Shown here piece by piece: positions 56,752 through 64,000 of a stretch of DNA of 64,000 nucleotides. The notes under the pieces are model-generated. The model ran no database searches. It was not told the DNA's origin and was given only the letters and a program-made list of their open reading frames with translations. The position numbers were made by a program, and so were the translations under genes. The first letter of the stretch is position 1, and each line of letters begins with the position of its first letter. The stretch is from Azospirillum sp. TSO35-2 (GTDB lineage: Bacteria; Pseudomonadota; Alphaproteobacteria; Azospirillales; Azospirillaceae), in contig NZ_LGRA01000021.1 in NCBI RefSeq assembly GCF_003116095.1, positions 132,715 to 196,714 on the forward strand, read 5' to 3'.

Positions 56752-56800
56752 CCTGCCCAAAATGTTGGCACTTTGTTGATTTGCCCATCAATCGGGCAGG
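56752..56800 (+). promoter_or_regulatory. Inverted repeat covering the nifR3 ribosome-binding site
   Basis: CCTGCCC (56752-56758) is exactly complementary to GGGCAGG (56794-56800), the purine-rich stretch just before the nifR3 start at 56806. GCCC at 56783-56786 offers a competing pairing. If on the mRNA, the two arms could hide the ribosome-binding site. The transcription start is unknown. Confidence 0.35.
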
Positions 56801-56805
56801 TGAGA

Positions 56806-57792
56806 ATGACCATTCAAATCGGCCCCATCACGCTCGCCGGACCGGTAATCCTGGCGCCCATGTCGGGCGTGTCCGACCTGCCGTTCCGCCGTCTGGTGAA
56901 GCGCGCGGGCTGCGGCCTTGTCGTGTCGGAGATGATCGCCAGCCAGGCGATGATCCGCGAGAACCGCCAGACCCTGCGGATGGTCGAAACCGAACCGGAA
57001 GAATTTCCGATGGCGGTGCAACTCGCCGGCTGCGAGCCCGAGGTGATGGCCGAGGCGGCAAAGCTGAACCAGGATCGTGGCGCCGCCATCGTCGACATCA
57101 ACTTCGGCTGCCCGGTCAAGAAGGTGGTCAACGGCCACGCGGGCTCGTCGCTGATGCGGGACGAGGCGTTGGCCGGCCGCATCCTGGCGGCGGTGGTCAA
57201 GGCGGTGGACATCCCGGTCACGCTGAAGATGCGGCTGGGCTGGGACGACGGCAACCGCAACGCCCCGAACCTCGCCCGCATTGCCCAGGACTGCGGCATC
57301 AAGATGGTGACGGTCCACGGCCGCACCCGCATGCAGTTCTACACCGGCACCGCCGACTGGACCTATGTCCGCCAGGTGAAGGACGCGGTGTCGATCCCGG
57401 TGGTGGTCAACGGCGACATCGACAGCCTGGAGGCGGTCGACCGTGCGCTCGCCGAGTCCGGCGCCGACGGCGTGATGATCGGCCGCGGCAGCTACGGCCG
57501 GCCCTGGTTCCCGTCGCAGGTCATGCATCACCTCAGCAGCGGCGAGCGTCTGCCCGACCCGCCGCTGCACGAGCAGATGGGCATCCTGCTGGAGCATTTC
57601 GACAGCATGCTGAGCCACTACGGCCGTGACGGCGGCATGAAGGTCGCGCGCAAGCATGTCTCCTGGTACTCGACCGGCCTGCACGGCTCCAACGAGTTCC
57701 GGCAGGAGGTGAACCGCTTGGGTGATCCCGACGCGGTGCGCGACCGCATCCGTGCCTTCTATGAACCGGCAATCGAAAGGATGGCCGCCTGA
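56806..57792 (+). CDS. dusB: tRNA-dihydrouridine synthase DusB (NifR3)
   Basis: A 328-residue FMN enzyme that reduces uridine to dihydrouridine in tRNA. Family markers: [78 protein letters not shown] and [13 protein letters not shown]. In Azospirillum and Rhodobacter it is nifR3, the first gene of the ntrBC operon. The start [13 protein letters not shown] at 56806 follows GCAGGTGAGA. The stop overlaps the ntrB start by 1 base. Confidence 0.95.
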   Translation: MTIQIGPITLAGPVILAPMSGVSDLPFRRLVKRAGCGLVVSEMIASQAMIRENRQTLRMVETEPEEFPMAVQLAGCEPEVMAEAAKLNQDRGAAIVDINFGCPVKKVVNGHAGSSLMRDEALAGRILAAVVKAVDIPVTLKMRLGWDDGNRNAPNLARIAQDCGIKMVTVHGRTRMQFYTGTADWTYVRQVKDAVSIPVVVNGDIDSLEAVDRALAESGADGVMIGRGSYGRPWFPSQVMHHLSSGERLPDPPLHEQMGILLEHFDSMLSHYGRDGGMKVARKHVSWYSTGLHGSNEFRQEVNRLGDPDAVRDRIRAFYEPAIERMAA

Positions 57793-58988
57793 TGGACCCC
57801 GTACCCATGACCGCCCCGACCCAACGCGGCCGGCCCCGGTCCGGCGGCGCGCGGTCGCCCCGGCTGGAGGCCCTGGTGGTGCTGAACAGCCTGCCCGATC
57901 CGGTGCTCGTGGTCGATGGCGACGGCGAGATCCGCTTCGTCAACCTGGAGGGGCAGGAGTTCTTCGACCTGTCGGCCAACGCCATGGAAGGCATGCCGCT
58001 GCCCGACCTGCTGCCGCCCGACAGCCCGGTGATGGGGCTGATCGAGCAGGTGCGCCGCGGCAGCCGCCGGGTGTCGCAGGACGGGGTCATCATCGACACC
58101 CCGCGCATCGGCCCGCACCACGTCACGGTCCAGGTCGCGGCGATGGGCGATCCACCGGACCATGTGGTGCTGACCATCCACGAGCGGTCGCTGGCCCGCA
58201 AGATCGACAATTCGCTGACCCATCGCCATGCCGCCCGTTCGGTCACCGCGATGGCGGCGATGCTGGCGCACGAGGTGAAGAACCCGCTGTCGGGCATCCG
58301 CGGTGCGGCGCAGTTGCTGGAAGAGAATGCTGACGAGCAGGACCGGGTGCTGACCCGGTTGATCTGCGACGAGGCCGACCGTATCGTCGCGCTGGTCAAC
58401 CGGATGGAGGTGTTCTCCGATGAACGGCCGCTGGAGCGGGCGGCGGTGAACATCCACACGGTGCTGGAGCATGTGCGGAAGGTCGCCCAGAGCGGCTTTG
58501 CCCGAAAAATACGCTTTGTCGAGCGCTACGACCCGTCGCTGCCTCCTGTTTATGGCAATCGCGACCAACTTGTGCAGGTTTTCCTGAATCTGGTGAAAAA
58601 TGCGGCAGAGGCTGCACCGGAATCGGGCGGCGAGATCACGCTGATCACCTCCTACCAGCATGGTGTGCGCATGGCGCTGCCGGGCGGCGACGTGCGGCAG
58701 CATCTGCCGTTGCTGGTGTCGGTGCAGGATAACGGCGACGGCATTCCGGAAGATCTCCAGTCGAACCTGTTCGATCCCTTCGTGACCAGCAAGGTGAACG
58801 GGACTGGCCTTGGTCTTGCATTGGTGGCGAAACTCATCGGCGACCATGGCGGAACCATCGAGTTCGACAGCCAGCCTCGCCGAACCGTCTTCAAGGTGTC
58901 GCTGCCGATGTACGATGATTCGAAATTCGATGGTTCGAAGAGTGCCGAAACCGGCCCGCTGACCAGAGGCGGCCGAGGGAGTCGTTGA
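57792..58988 (+). CDS. ntrB: Nitrogen regulation sensor histidine kinase NtrB
   Basis: A 398-residue cytoplasmic kinase/phosphatase that phosphorylates NtrC when nitrogen is scarce and is controlled by PII proteins. Order: PAS domain (about 25-135; [18 protein letters not shown]), the dimerisation domain with His160 ([20 protein letters not shown]), and the ATPase domain with the N box ([19 protein letters not shown]), G1 ([11 protein letters not shown]) and G2 ([12 protein letters not shown]). The stop overlaps the ntrC start by 1 base. Confidence 0.97.
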   Translation: MDPVPMTAPTQRGRPRSGGARSPRLEALVVLNSLPDPVLVVDGDGEIRFVNLEGQEFFDLSANAMEGMPLPDLLPPDSPVMGLIEQVRRGSRRVSQDGVIIDTPRIGPHHVTVQVAAMGDPPDHVVLTIHERSLARKIDNSLTHRHAARSVTAMAAMLAHEVKNPLSGIRGAAQLLEENADEQDRVLTRLICDEADRIVALVNRMEVFSDERPLERAAVNIHTVLEHVRKVAQSGFARKIRFVERYDPSLPPVYGNRDQLVQVFLNLVKNAAEAAPESGGEITLITSYQHGVRMALPGGDVRQHLPLLVSVQDNGDGIPEDLQSNLFDPFVTSKVNGTGLGLALVAKLIGDHGGTIEFDSQPRRTVFKVSLPMYDDSKFDGSKSAETGPLTRGGRGSR

Positions 58989-60433
58989 TGAGCGCGGCGA
59001 CCATTCTGATCGCGGATGACGATCGCGCCATCCGCACCGTCCTGACGCAAGCGCTCGCCCGCCTCGGGCACGAGGTGCGCACCACCGGCAACGCCGCCAC
59101 GCTGTGGCGTTGGGTGGCCGACGGGCAGGGGGATCTGGTCATCACCGACGTGGTGATGCCGGACGAGAACGGCCTGGACCTGATCCCGCGCATCAAGAAG
59201 CTGCGGCCCGAGCTGCGCGTCATCGTGATGAGCGCGCAGAACACGCTGATCACCGCCGTCAAGGCGGCGGAGCGCGGCGCCTTCGAGTATCTGCCGAAGC
59301 CCTTCGACCTGAAGGAGCTGATGTCGGTGGTCGAGCGGGCGCTGAACACCAACAACCCGCCCGCCGCCATGCCCGGCGGCGACATGGAGGGTGAGGAGCA
59401 GCTTCCGCTGATCGGCCGGTCGCCGGCGATGCAGGAAATCTACCGGGTGCTGGCCCGTCTGATGGGCACCGACCTGACGGTGATGATCACCGGCGAGTCC
59501 GGCACCGGCAAGGAGTTGGTCGCCCGCGCGCTGCACGACTACGGCAAGCGGCGCAACGGCGCCTTCGTCGCCATCAACATGGCGGCCATCCCGCGCGAGC
59601 TGATCGAGTCCGAGCTGTTCGGCCATGAGAAGGGCGCCTTCACCGGCGCAACCAACCGGTCGACCGGCCGGTTCGAGCAGGCGCAGGGCGGCACCCTGTT
59701 CCTGGACGAGATCGGCGACATGCCGCTCGACGCCCAGACCCGGCTGCTGCGCGTCCTGCAGGAGGGCGAATACACGACGGTCGGCGGCCGCACCGCCATC
59801 AAGACCGACGTGCGCATCATCGCCGCCACCCACCGTGACCTGCGCACCCTGATCCGCCAGGGCCTGTTCCGCGAGGATCTGTTCTACCGGCTGTGCGTCG
59901 TGCCGATCCGCCTGCCGCCGCTGCGCGAGCGGACGGAAGACATCCCGCTGCTGGTCCGCCACTTCCTCAACCTCGGGATCAGCCAGGGGCTTCCGGCCAA
60001 GAGCATCGACCAGGCGGCGATGGACCGGCTGAAGCGCTACCGCTGGCCCGGCAACGTCCGCGAGCTGGAGAACTTGGTCCGCCGCCTCGCCGCGCTCTAC
60101 TCGCAGGAGGTCATCGGCATCGACGTGGTGGAGGCCGAGCTGGCCGACGCCACCCCGGCGGCCCAGCCGGTGGAGGAACCGCAGGGCGAAGGGCTGTCCT
60201 CGGCGGTCGAGCGCCACCTGAAGGACTATTTCGCCGCCCACAAGGACGGCATGCCGTCGAACGGCCTGTACGACCGCGTGTTGCGCGAGATCGAACGGCC
60301 GCTGATCTCGCTCAGCCTGTCGGCGACGCGCGGCAACCAGATCAAGGCGGCGCAACTGCTGGGCCTGAACCGCAACACCCTGCGCAAGAAGATCCGCGAC
60401 CTCGACATCCAGGTGATGCGCGGCATCAAGTAG
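58988..60433 (+). CDS. ntrC: Nitrogen regulation response regulator NtrC
   Basis: A 481-residue sigma-54 activator. Receiver with Asp54 ([13 protein letters not shown]), AAA+ domain with Walker [17 protein letters not shown], the sigma-54 contact GAFTGA at residues 216-221, Walker [11 protein letters not shown], and a C-terminal Fis-type helix-turn-helix ([20 protein letters not shown]). It activates nitrogen-scavenging genes when phosphorylated by NtrB. A TTG three bases upstream is another possible start; the ATG gives [15 protein letters not shown]. Confidence 0.97.
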   Translation: MSAATILIADDDRAIRTVLTQALARLGHEVRTTGNAATLWRWVADGQGDLVITDVVMPDENGLDLIPRIKKLRPELRVIVMSAQNTLITAVKAAERGAFEYLPKPFDLKELMSVVERALNTNNPPAAMPGGDMEGEEQLPLIGRSPAMQEIYRVLARLMGTDLTVMITGESGTGKELVARALHDYGKRRNGAFVAINMAAIPRELIESELFGHEKGAFTGATNRSTGRFEQAQGGTLFLDEIGDMPLDAQTRLLRVLQEGEYTTVGGRTAIKTDVRIIAATHRDLRTLIRQGLFREDLFYRLCVVPIRLPPLRERTEDIPLLVRHFLNLGISQGLPAKSIDQAAMDRLKRYRWPGNVRELENLVRRLAALYSQEVIGIDVVEAELADATPAAQPVEEPQGEGLSSAVERHLKDYFAAHKDGMPSNGLYDRVLREIERPLISLSLSATRGNQIKAAQLLGLNRNTLRKKIRDLDIQVMRGIK

Positions 60434-60638
60434 CGGCGACCCGGGCTCCGCAACCCGCCCGTGCCAAAATTGTGACACAGCTTTGGCGCGGGCGCCGGGG
60501 GCGGCGGACAGGGCGACAATCGTGCAATCGGGCCGCGATCGCTCGACATAGAGCGTCCTGTCCGAAAGACAGAGCCATTGCAGCTTGGCAGAGCCGCAAC
60601 AGAGGTGTATCTTTCCGGCAACAGATTAGCGCCGGACC

Positions 60639-62993
60639 ATGTCTTCGACCTCTGAGAACCCGACATCGAGCCCCGCGCCCGGTCCGTCCCCCGGACCGAC
60701 GCCTGTGTGGCAGAAACTCCTCCTGTGGTCCCGGCGGGTCGGCCTGGGCAAGCGGATGGCGTTCGCCCTGTCGATCGCGGCGCTCGCCGCCGGCTTCGCC
60801 ACCTACGCGGCGATGACCGAAAGCGCGCCGTTCGGTCAGGCCAACCCGCGCACCGTCACGCTGCTGCTGACGCTCGACCTTGCCATCCTGCTGACGCTGG
60901 GCGTGCTGATCGCCCGGCGCATCGTGGCGATCCTGATCGGGCGGCGCCGCGGGTTGGCGGGATCGCGGCTGCACACCCGGCTGGTGCTGGTGTTCAGCGT
61001 GCTGGCGGTGGCCCCGGCCATCATCATGACCGTCTTCTCCACCGTGTTCTTCTATGTCGGGGTGCAGAGCTGGTTCAGCGACCGGGTGCGCACGGCGGTG
61101 AACGAATCGCTGGTGGTCGCCAGCGCCTATCTGCACGAGCATCAGCAGAACATCCGCGCCGACGCACTGGCCATGGCCAACGACCTGTCGCAGGAGGCGC
61201 GGCTGTCGAGCGATCGCCAGCGCTTCGAGCAGATCGTCGCCACCCAGGCGATGCTGCGCGCGCTGTCGGAGGCGATCGTCTTCAACGGCTCCACCGGGGC
61301 GATCGTCGCGCGCTCCGGCTACACCTTCACCCTCGAATTCGACCCGATCCCGGAAGACAAGCTGCAGCAGGCCCGCAACGGCGAGGTCGCGCTGATCGTC
61401 AACGAGTCGGACGACCGGGTGCGCGCTCTGGTCAGCCTCGACCGCGTGTCCGACACCTTCCTCTATGTCGGCCGCATGGTCGAACCGCGGGTGCTGCAGC
61501 ACATGGCCTCGGCCGAGGGGGCGGTGAAGGAGTACACCGCGCTGGAGAACCAGCGCGGCAGCCTTCAGGTCACCTTCACGCTGATCTTCCTGGTGGTGGC
61601 GATGCTGCTGCTGCTGGCGGCGGTGTGGGCTGGGCTGAACTTCGCCACCCGGCTGGTCCGCCCGATCAGCGCGCTGATCGGCGCTGCGGAGCGGGTGCGC
61701 GCCGGCGACCTGACCGTCCGCGTGTCGGAGCCGCCGGGGGAGGACGAGTTCGTCCTGCTGTCCCGCGCCTTCAACCGCATGACCACCGAGATCGAAGGCC
61801 AGCGGCGGGAGCTGCTGTCGACCAACCGCCTGCTGGACGAACGGCGCCGCTTCACCGAGACGGTGCTGTCCGGCGTGTCGGCCGGTGTGCTGGGGCTGGA
61901 CGCCGACGGCGTCATCAACCTGCCGAACCTGTCGGCGGCGCGGCTGCTGGGCGAGAACGATCCCGACCGGCTGGTCGGCGTGCCGCTGGTCGAGCTGCTG
62001 CCCGACATGGGCGACCTGATGGAGAACGCGCCGCGCCGGCCCGGCCGCGTGGTGCAGGACCAGATCCAGATCCGCCGTCCGGGCCGGCCGATGCTGACCC
62101 TGCTGGTTCGCATCGCGGCCGAGGTGCGCGGCGGCGACGTGCGCGGCTATGTGGTGACCTTCGACGACATCACCGAACTGGTGTCGGCGCAGCGCAAGGC
62201 CGCCTGGGCCGACGTGGCGCGGCGCATCGCCCACGAGATCAAGAACCCGCTGACGCCGATCCAGCTGTCGGCCGAACGGCTGCGCCGCAAATACCTGAAG
62301 GAGATCTCCAGCGACACGGAGGTCTTCACCATGTGCACCGACACCATCATCCGGCAGGTCGACGACATCCGCCGCATGGTCGACGAATTCTCCGCCTTCG
62401 CGCGCATGCCGCAGCCGGTGATGAAGCCCTGCAACATCAACGATCTGGTGCGTCAGGCGGTGTTCCTGCAGTCGAGCGCGCACAGCACCAAGATCCATTT
62501 CGACACCCGACTGCCCAGCGGCCCGCTGACCGTCGCCTGTGACAGCCGGCAGATTTCCCAGGCGCTGACCAACCTGCTGCAGAACGCCGCGGACGCCATC
62601 GAGGGGCGGGCGCCAGCGCCCGACGGGACGGAGCTGCCGCCCGGCGAGGTGTCGATCGCGGTCGAGGATGATGGCGAGAAGGTCACGGTCGTCGTCGAGG
62701 ACAACGGCAAGGGCCTGCCCACCGACGAGCAGCGCGACCGGCTGACCGAACCCTATGTGACGACGCGGGTCAAGGGCACCGGCCTGGGGCTCGCCATCGT
62801 CAAGAAGATCATGGAGGACCATGGCGGCGTGCTGACCCTGGAGGACCGCGACGGCGGACCCGGGGCGCGCGTGATCCTGGTCATTCCACACCCGGTTGCG
62901 ACCGTGGCGGACGCAGGCGCGGACGCGGGCGGCCGTGACGACAGGCCGGCGGAGACCGGCGGAGAGATGAGGCACGAAGCCCATGGCGCATGA
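60639..62993 (+). CDS. ntrY: Nitrogen regulation sensor histidine kinase NtrY
   Basis: A 784-residue membrane-bound kinase. Three to four membrane helices lie in the first third (about 45-65, 75-105, 118-140 and 315-340, the last being [20 protein letters not shown]), with a periplasmic loop between helices three and four; then HAMP, PAS, the kinase domain with His532 ([20 protein letters not shown]) and ATPase motifs ([27 protein letters not shown]). It pairs with NtrX and in Azospirillum takes part in nitrate/nitrogen control; redox sensing was reported in Brucella. It begins after a 205-bp gap following ntrC and so may have its own promoter. Confidence 0.96.
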   Translation: MSSTSENPTSSPAPGPSPGPTPVWQKLLLWSRRVGLGKRMAFALSIAALAAGFATYAAMTESAPFGQANPRTVTLLLTLDLAILLTLGVLIARRIVAILIGRRRGLAGSRLHTRLVLVFSVLAVAPAIIMTVFSTVFFYVGVQSWFSDRVRTAVNESLVVASAYLHEHQQNIRADALAMANDLSQEARLSSDRQRFEQIVATQAMLRALSEAIVFNGSTGAIVARSGYTFTLEFDPIPEDKLQQARNGEVALIVNESDDRVRALVSLDRVSDTFLYVGRMVEPRVLQHMASAEGAVKEYTALENQRGSLQVTFTLIFLVVAMLLLLAAVWAGLNFATRLVRPISALIGAAERVRAGDLTVRVSEPPGEDEFVLLSRAFNRMTTEIEGQRRELLSTNRLLDERRRFTETVLSGVSAGVLGLDADGVINLPNLSAARLLGENDPDRLVGVPLVELLPDMGDLMENAPRRPGRVVQDQIQIRRPGRPMLTLLVRIAAEVRGGDVRGYVVTFDDITELVSAQRKAAWADVARRIAHEIKNPLTPIQLSAERLRRKYLKEISSDTEVFTMCTDTIIRQVDDIRRMVDEFSAFARMPQPVMKPCNINDLVRQAVFLQSSAHSTKIHFDTRLPSGPLTVACDSRQISQALTNLLQNAADAIEGRAPAPDGTELPPGEVSIAVEDDGEKVTVVVEDNGKGLPTDEQRDRLTEPYVTTRVKGTGLGLAIVKKIMEDHGGVLTLEDRDGGPGARVILVIPHPVATVADAGADAGGRDDRPAETGGEMRHEAHGA

Positions 62994-64000
62994 TATTCTG
63001 ATCGTCGACGACGAAGCCGATATCCGGATGCTGATCGCCGGCATTCTGAACGACGAAGGCATCAAGACCCGCGAGGCCGCCGACGCCGATCAGGCCTTCG
63101 CCCAGGTGGCGGCGCGCCGGCCCAGCCTCGTCGTGCTCGACATCTGGCTCCAGGGCAGCCGGCTGGACGGCCTGCAGATCCTGGAACAGCTGATGCGGGA
63201 CCACGGCAACCTGCCGGTCATCATGATCTCCGGCCACGGCAACATCGAAACCGCGGTGCAGGCGATCAAAGTCGGCGCCTACGACTTCATCGAGAAGCCG
63301 TTCAAGGCCGACCGCCTGCTGCTGATGGTGGAGCGCGCCATCGAGGCGGCGCGGCTGAAGCGCGAGAACCAGGAACTGAAGCTGCGGGCTGGCGGCGACA
63401 TCGACCTGATCGGCCGGTCATCGGCGATCAACCAGGTGCGGCAGTCGATCGACAAGGTCGCCCCCACCGGCAGCCGCGTGCTGATCTCCGGCCCGGCCGG
63501 CGCCGGCAAGGAGGTGGTGGCCCGGATGATCCATGCCCGCTCGCGGCGCTCCGGCGGCCCCTTCGTCGGGCTGAACTGCGCCACCATGCGGCCGGAGCGG
63601 CTGGAGATGGAACTGTTCGGCACGGAGGCCGGCGTCGACGGTCCCGGCCGCAAGATTGGCACCTTCGAGCAGGCCCACGGCGGCACGCTGCTGCTGGACG
63701 AGGTCGCCGACATGCCGCTGGAAACCCAGGGCAAGATCGTCCGGGCCCTGCAGGAGCAGGTGTTCGAGCGGGTCGGCGGCGGCCAGCGCGTCGAGGTCGA
63801 CGTCCGGGTGATCGCCACCTCCAACCGCGACCTGCAGGCGGAGATCGAGCAGGGCCGCTTCCGGCAGGACCTGTTCTACCGCCTGTCGGTGGTGCCGATC
63901 CGCGTGCCGTCGCTGGCCGAGCGGCGCGAGGACATCCCGGTTCTGGCCCGCCACTTCATGCAGCGTTCCGCCGAGGCGTCGGGCCTGCCGATCCGCGAGT
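62983..64000 (+). CDS. ntrX: Nitrogen regulation response regulator NtrX (5' part, cut by window end)
   Basis: The first 339 residues of NtrX, starting [17 protein letters not shown] inside the last codons of ntrY (11-base overlap). The receiver has Asp53 (LVVLDIWLQ), and the AAA+ domain has a weakened Walker A (GPAGAGKEV) and Walker [11 protein letters not shown]. Where sigma-54 activators have GAFTGA, this protein has GVDGPG at residues 217-222. It therefore probably cannot contact sigma-54 and acts as a sigma-70-type regulator or repressor, as reported for other alphaproteobacterial NtrX. The frame is open to the edge of the window. Confidence 0.95.
   Translation, partial: MAHDILIVDDEADIRMLIAGILNDEGIKTREAADADQAFAQVAARRPSLVVLDIWLQGSRLDGLQILEQLMRDHGNLPVIMISGHGNIETAVQAIKVGAYDFIEKPFKADRLLLMVERAIEAARLKRENQELKLRAGGDIDLIGRSSAINQVRQSIDKVAPTGSRVLISGPAGAGKEVVARMIHARSRRSGGPFVGLNCATMRPERLEMELFGTEAGVDGPGRKIGTFEQAHGGTLLLDEVADMPLETQGKIVRALQEQVFERVGGGQRVEVDVRVIATSNRDLQAEIEQGRFRQDLFYRLSVVPIRVPSLAERREDIPVLARHFMQRSAEASGLPIRE

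Noticed and set aside
56764..56780. Sigma-54 (-24/-12) promoter before nifR3: TTGGCAC followed by TTGAT
   Set aside because: The -24 half is good, but the -12 half is not TTGC and is one base off the required spacing, so this cannot be claimed as a sigma-54 promoter.

Overview
The window is 64 kb of very GC-rich, densely coded chromosomal DNA from an alphaproteobacterium, most likely Azospirillum or a close Rhodospirillales relative. The best evidence is the block at the right end, nifR3(dusB)-ntrB-ntrC-ntrY-ntrX, together with the pdhA / lipoylated pdhB / pdhC / lpd operon and the fused ispDF gene. Nearly all genes look like core chromosome. I saw no tRNA, rRNA, insertion sequence, prophage or CRISPR array. 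The many long ORFs opposite real genes are a by-product of high GC.

Layout. 0-9.6 kb: acetoacetyl-CoA synthetase, a chemoreceptor, a DJ-1/PfpI protein, a ribbon-helix-helix protein, then a leftward lysR-pyrB-pyrC-plsY run in which the PyrC protein lacks the HxH metal motif of active dihydroorotases. 9.8-17.5 kb: a DUF1127 protein, two tandem GFA proteins, a cupredoxin plus FTR1 iron permease pair, a KefB-type antiporter, a leftward three-gene ABC importer and a DUF983 protein. 17.6-20.1 kb: poorly characterised small genes, a methyltransferase-like protein and an SDR reductase. 20.1-26.4 kb: uvrC (its upstream region holds a cluster of DnaA-box-like sequences), pgsA and molybdenum-cofactor genes mobB, moeA, moaD and moaE. 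26.6-34.7 kb: yqgE, a DsbD/ScsB-type thiol reductase, a peroxiredoxin, rnhA-thrB, a ferritin-like DUF455 protein, cysQ, an acetyltransferase and an EAL phosphodiesterase. 34.8-41.8 kb: a lone form-II CoxL-like molybdenum hydroxylase subunit, an SRAP DNA-protein crosslink protein, a nuclease-like protein, a PhyR-like regulator, two divergent stress genes with candidate EcfG promoters, and rpe. 42-45 kb: modABC and a small lipoprotein. 45.4-53.6 kb: an FtsB-like protein, the pyruvate dehydrogenase operon with a chorismate mutase-like gene inside it, a DUF29 protein, lipA and a Coq10/RatA-like protein. 53.7-64 kb: a tautomerase, a CinA-family amidase, ispDF, a cytochrome c assembly protein and the nifR3-ntrBC-ntrYX nitrogen-control block, cut by the window end inside ntrX.

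Two themes connect distant parts. Molybdenum supply recurs (modABC uptake, mobB/moeA/moaDE cofactor synthesis, a Mo hydroxylase), which suits a nitrogen fixer whose nitrogen control genes lie in the same window. Lipoate metabolism is grouped: two lipoylated PDH subunits, Lpd and LipA lie within 7 kb. The most useful leads are the DnaA-box cluster before uvrC, the PhyR-like gene beside two EcfG-like promoters, the chorismate mutase gene inside the pdh operon, the almost identical lipoyl-domain DNA of pdhB and pdhC, the HxH-less dihydroorotase and the GAFTGA-less NtrX.
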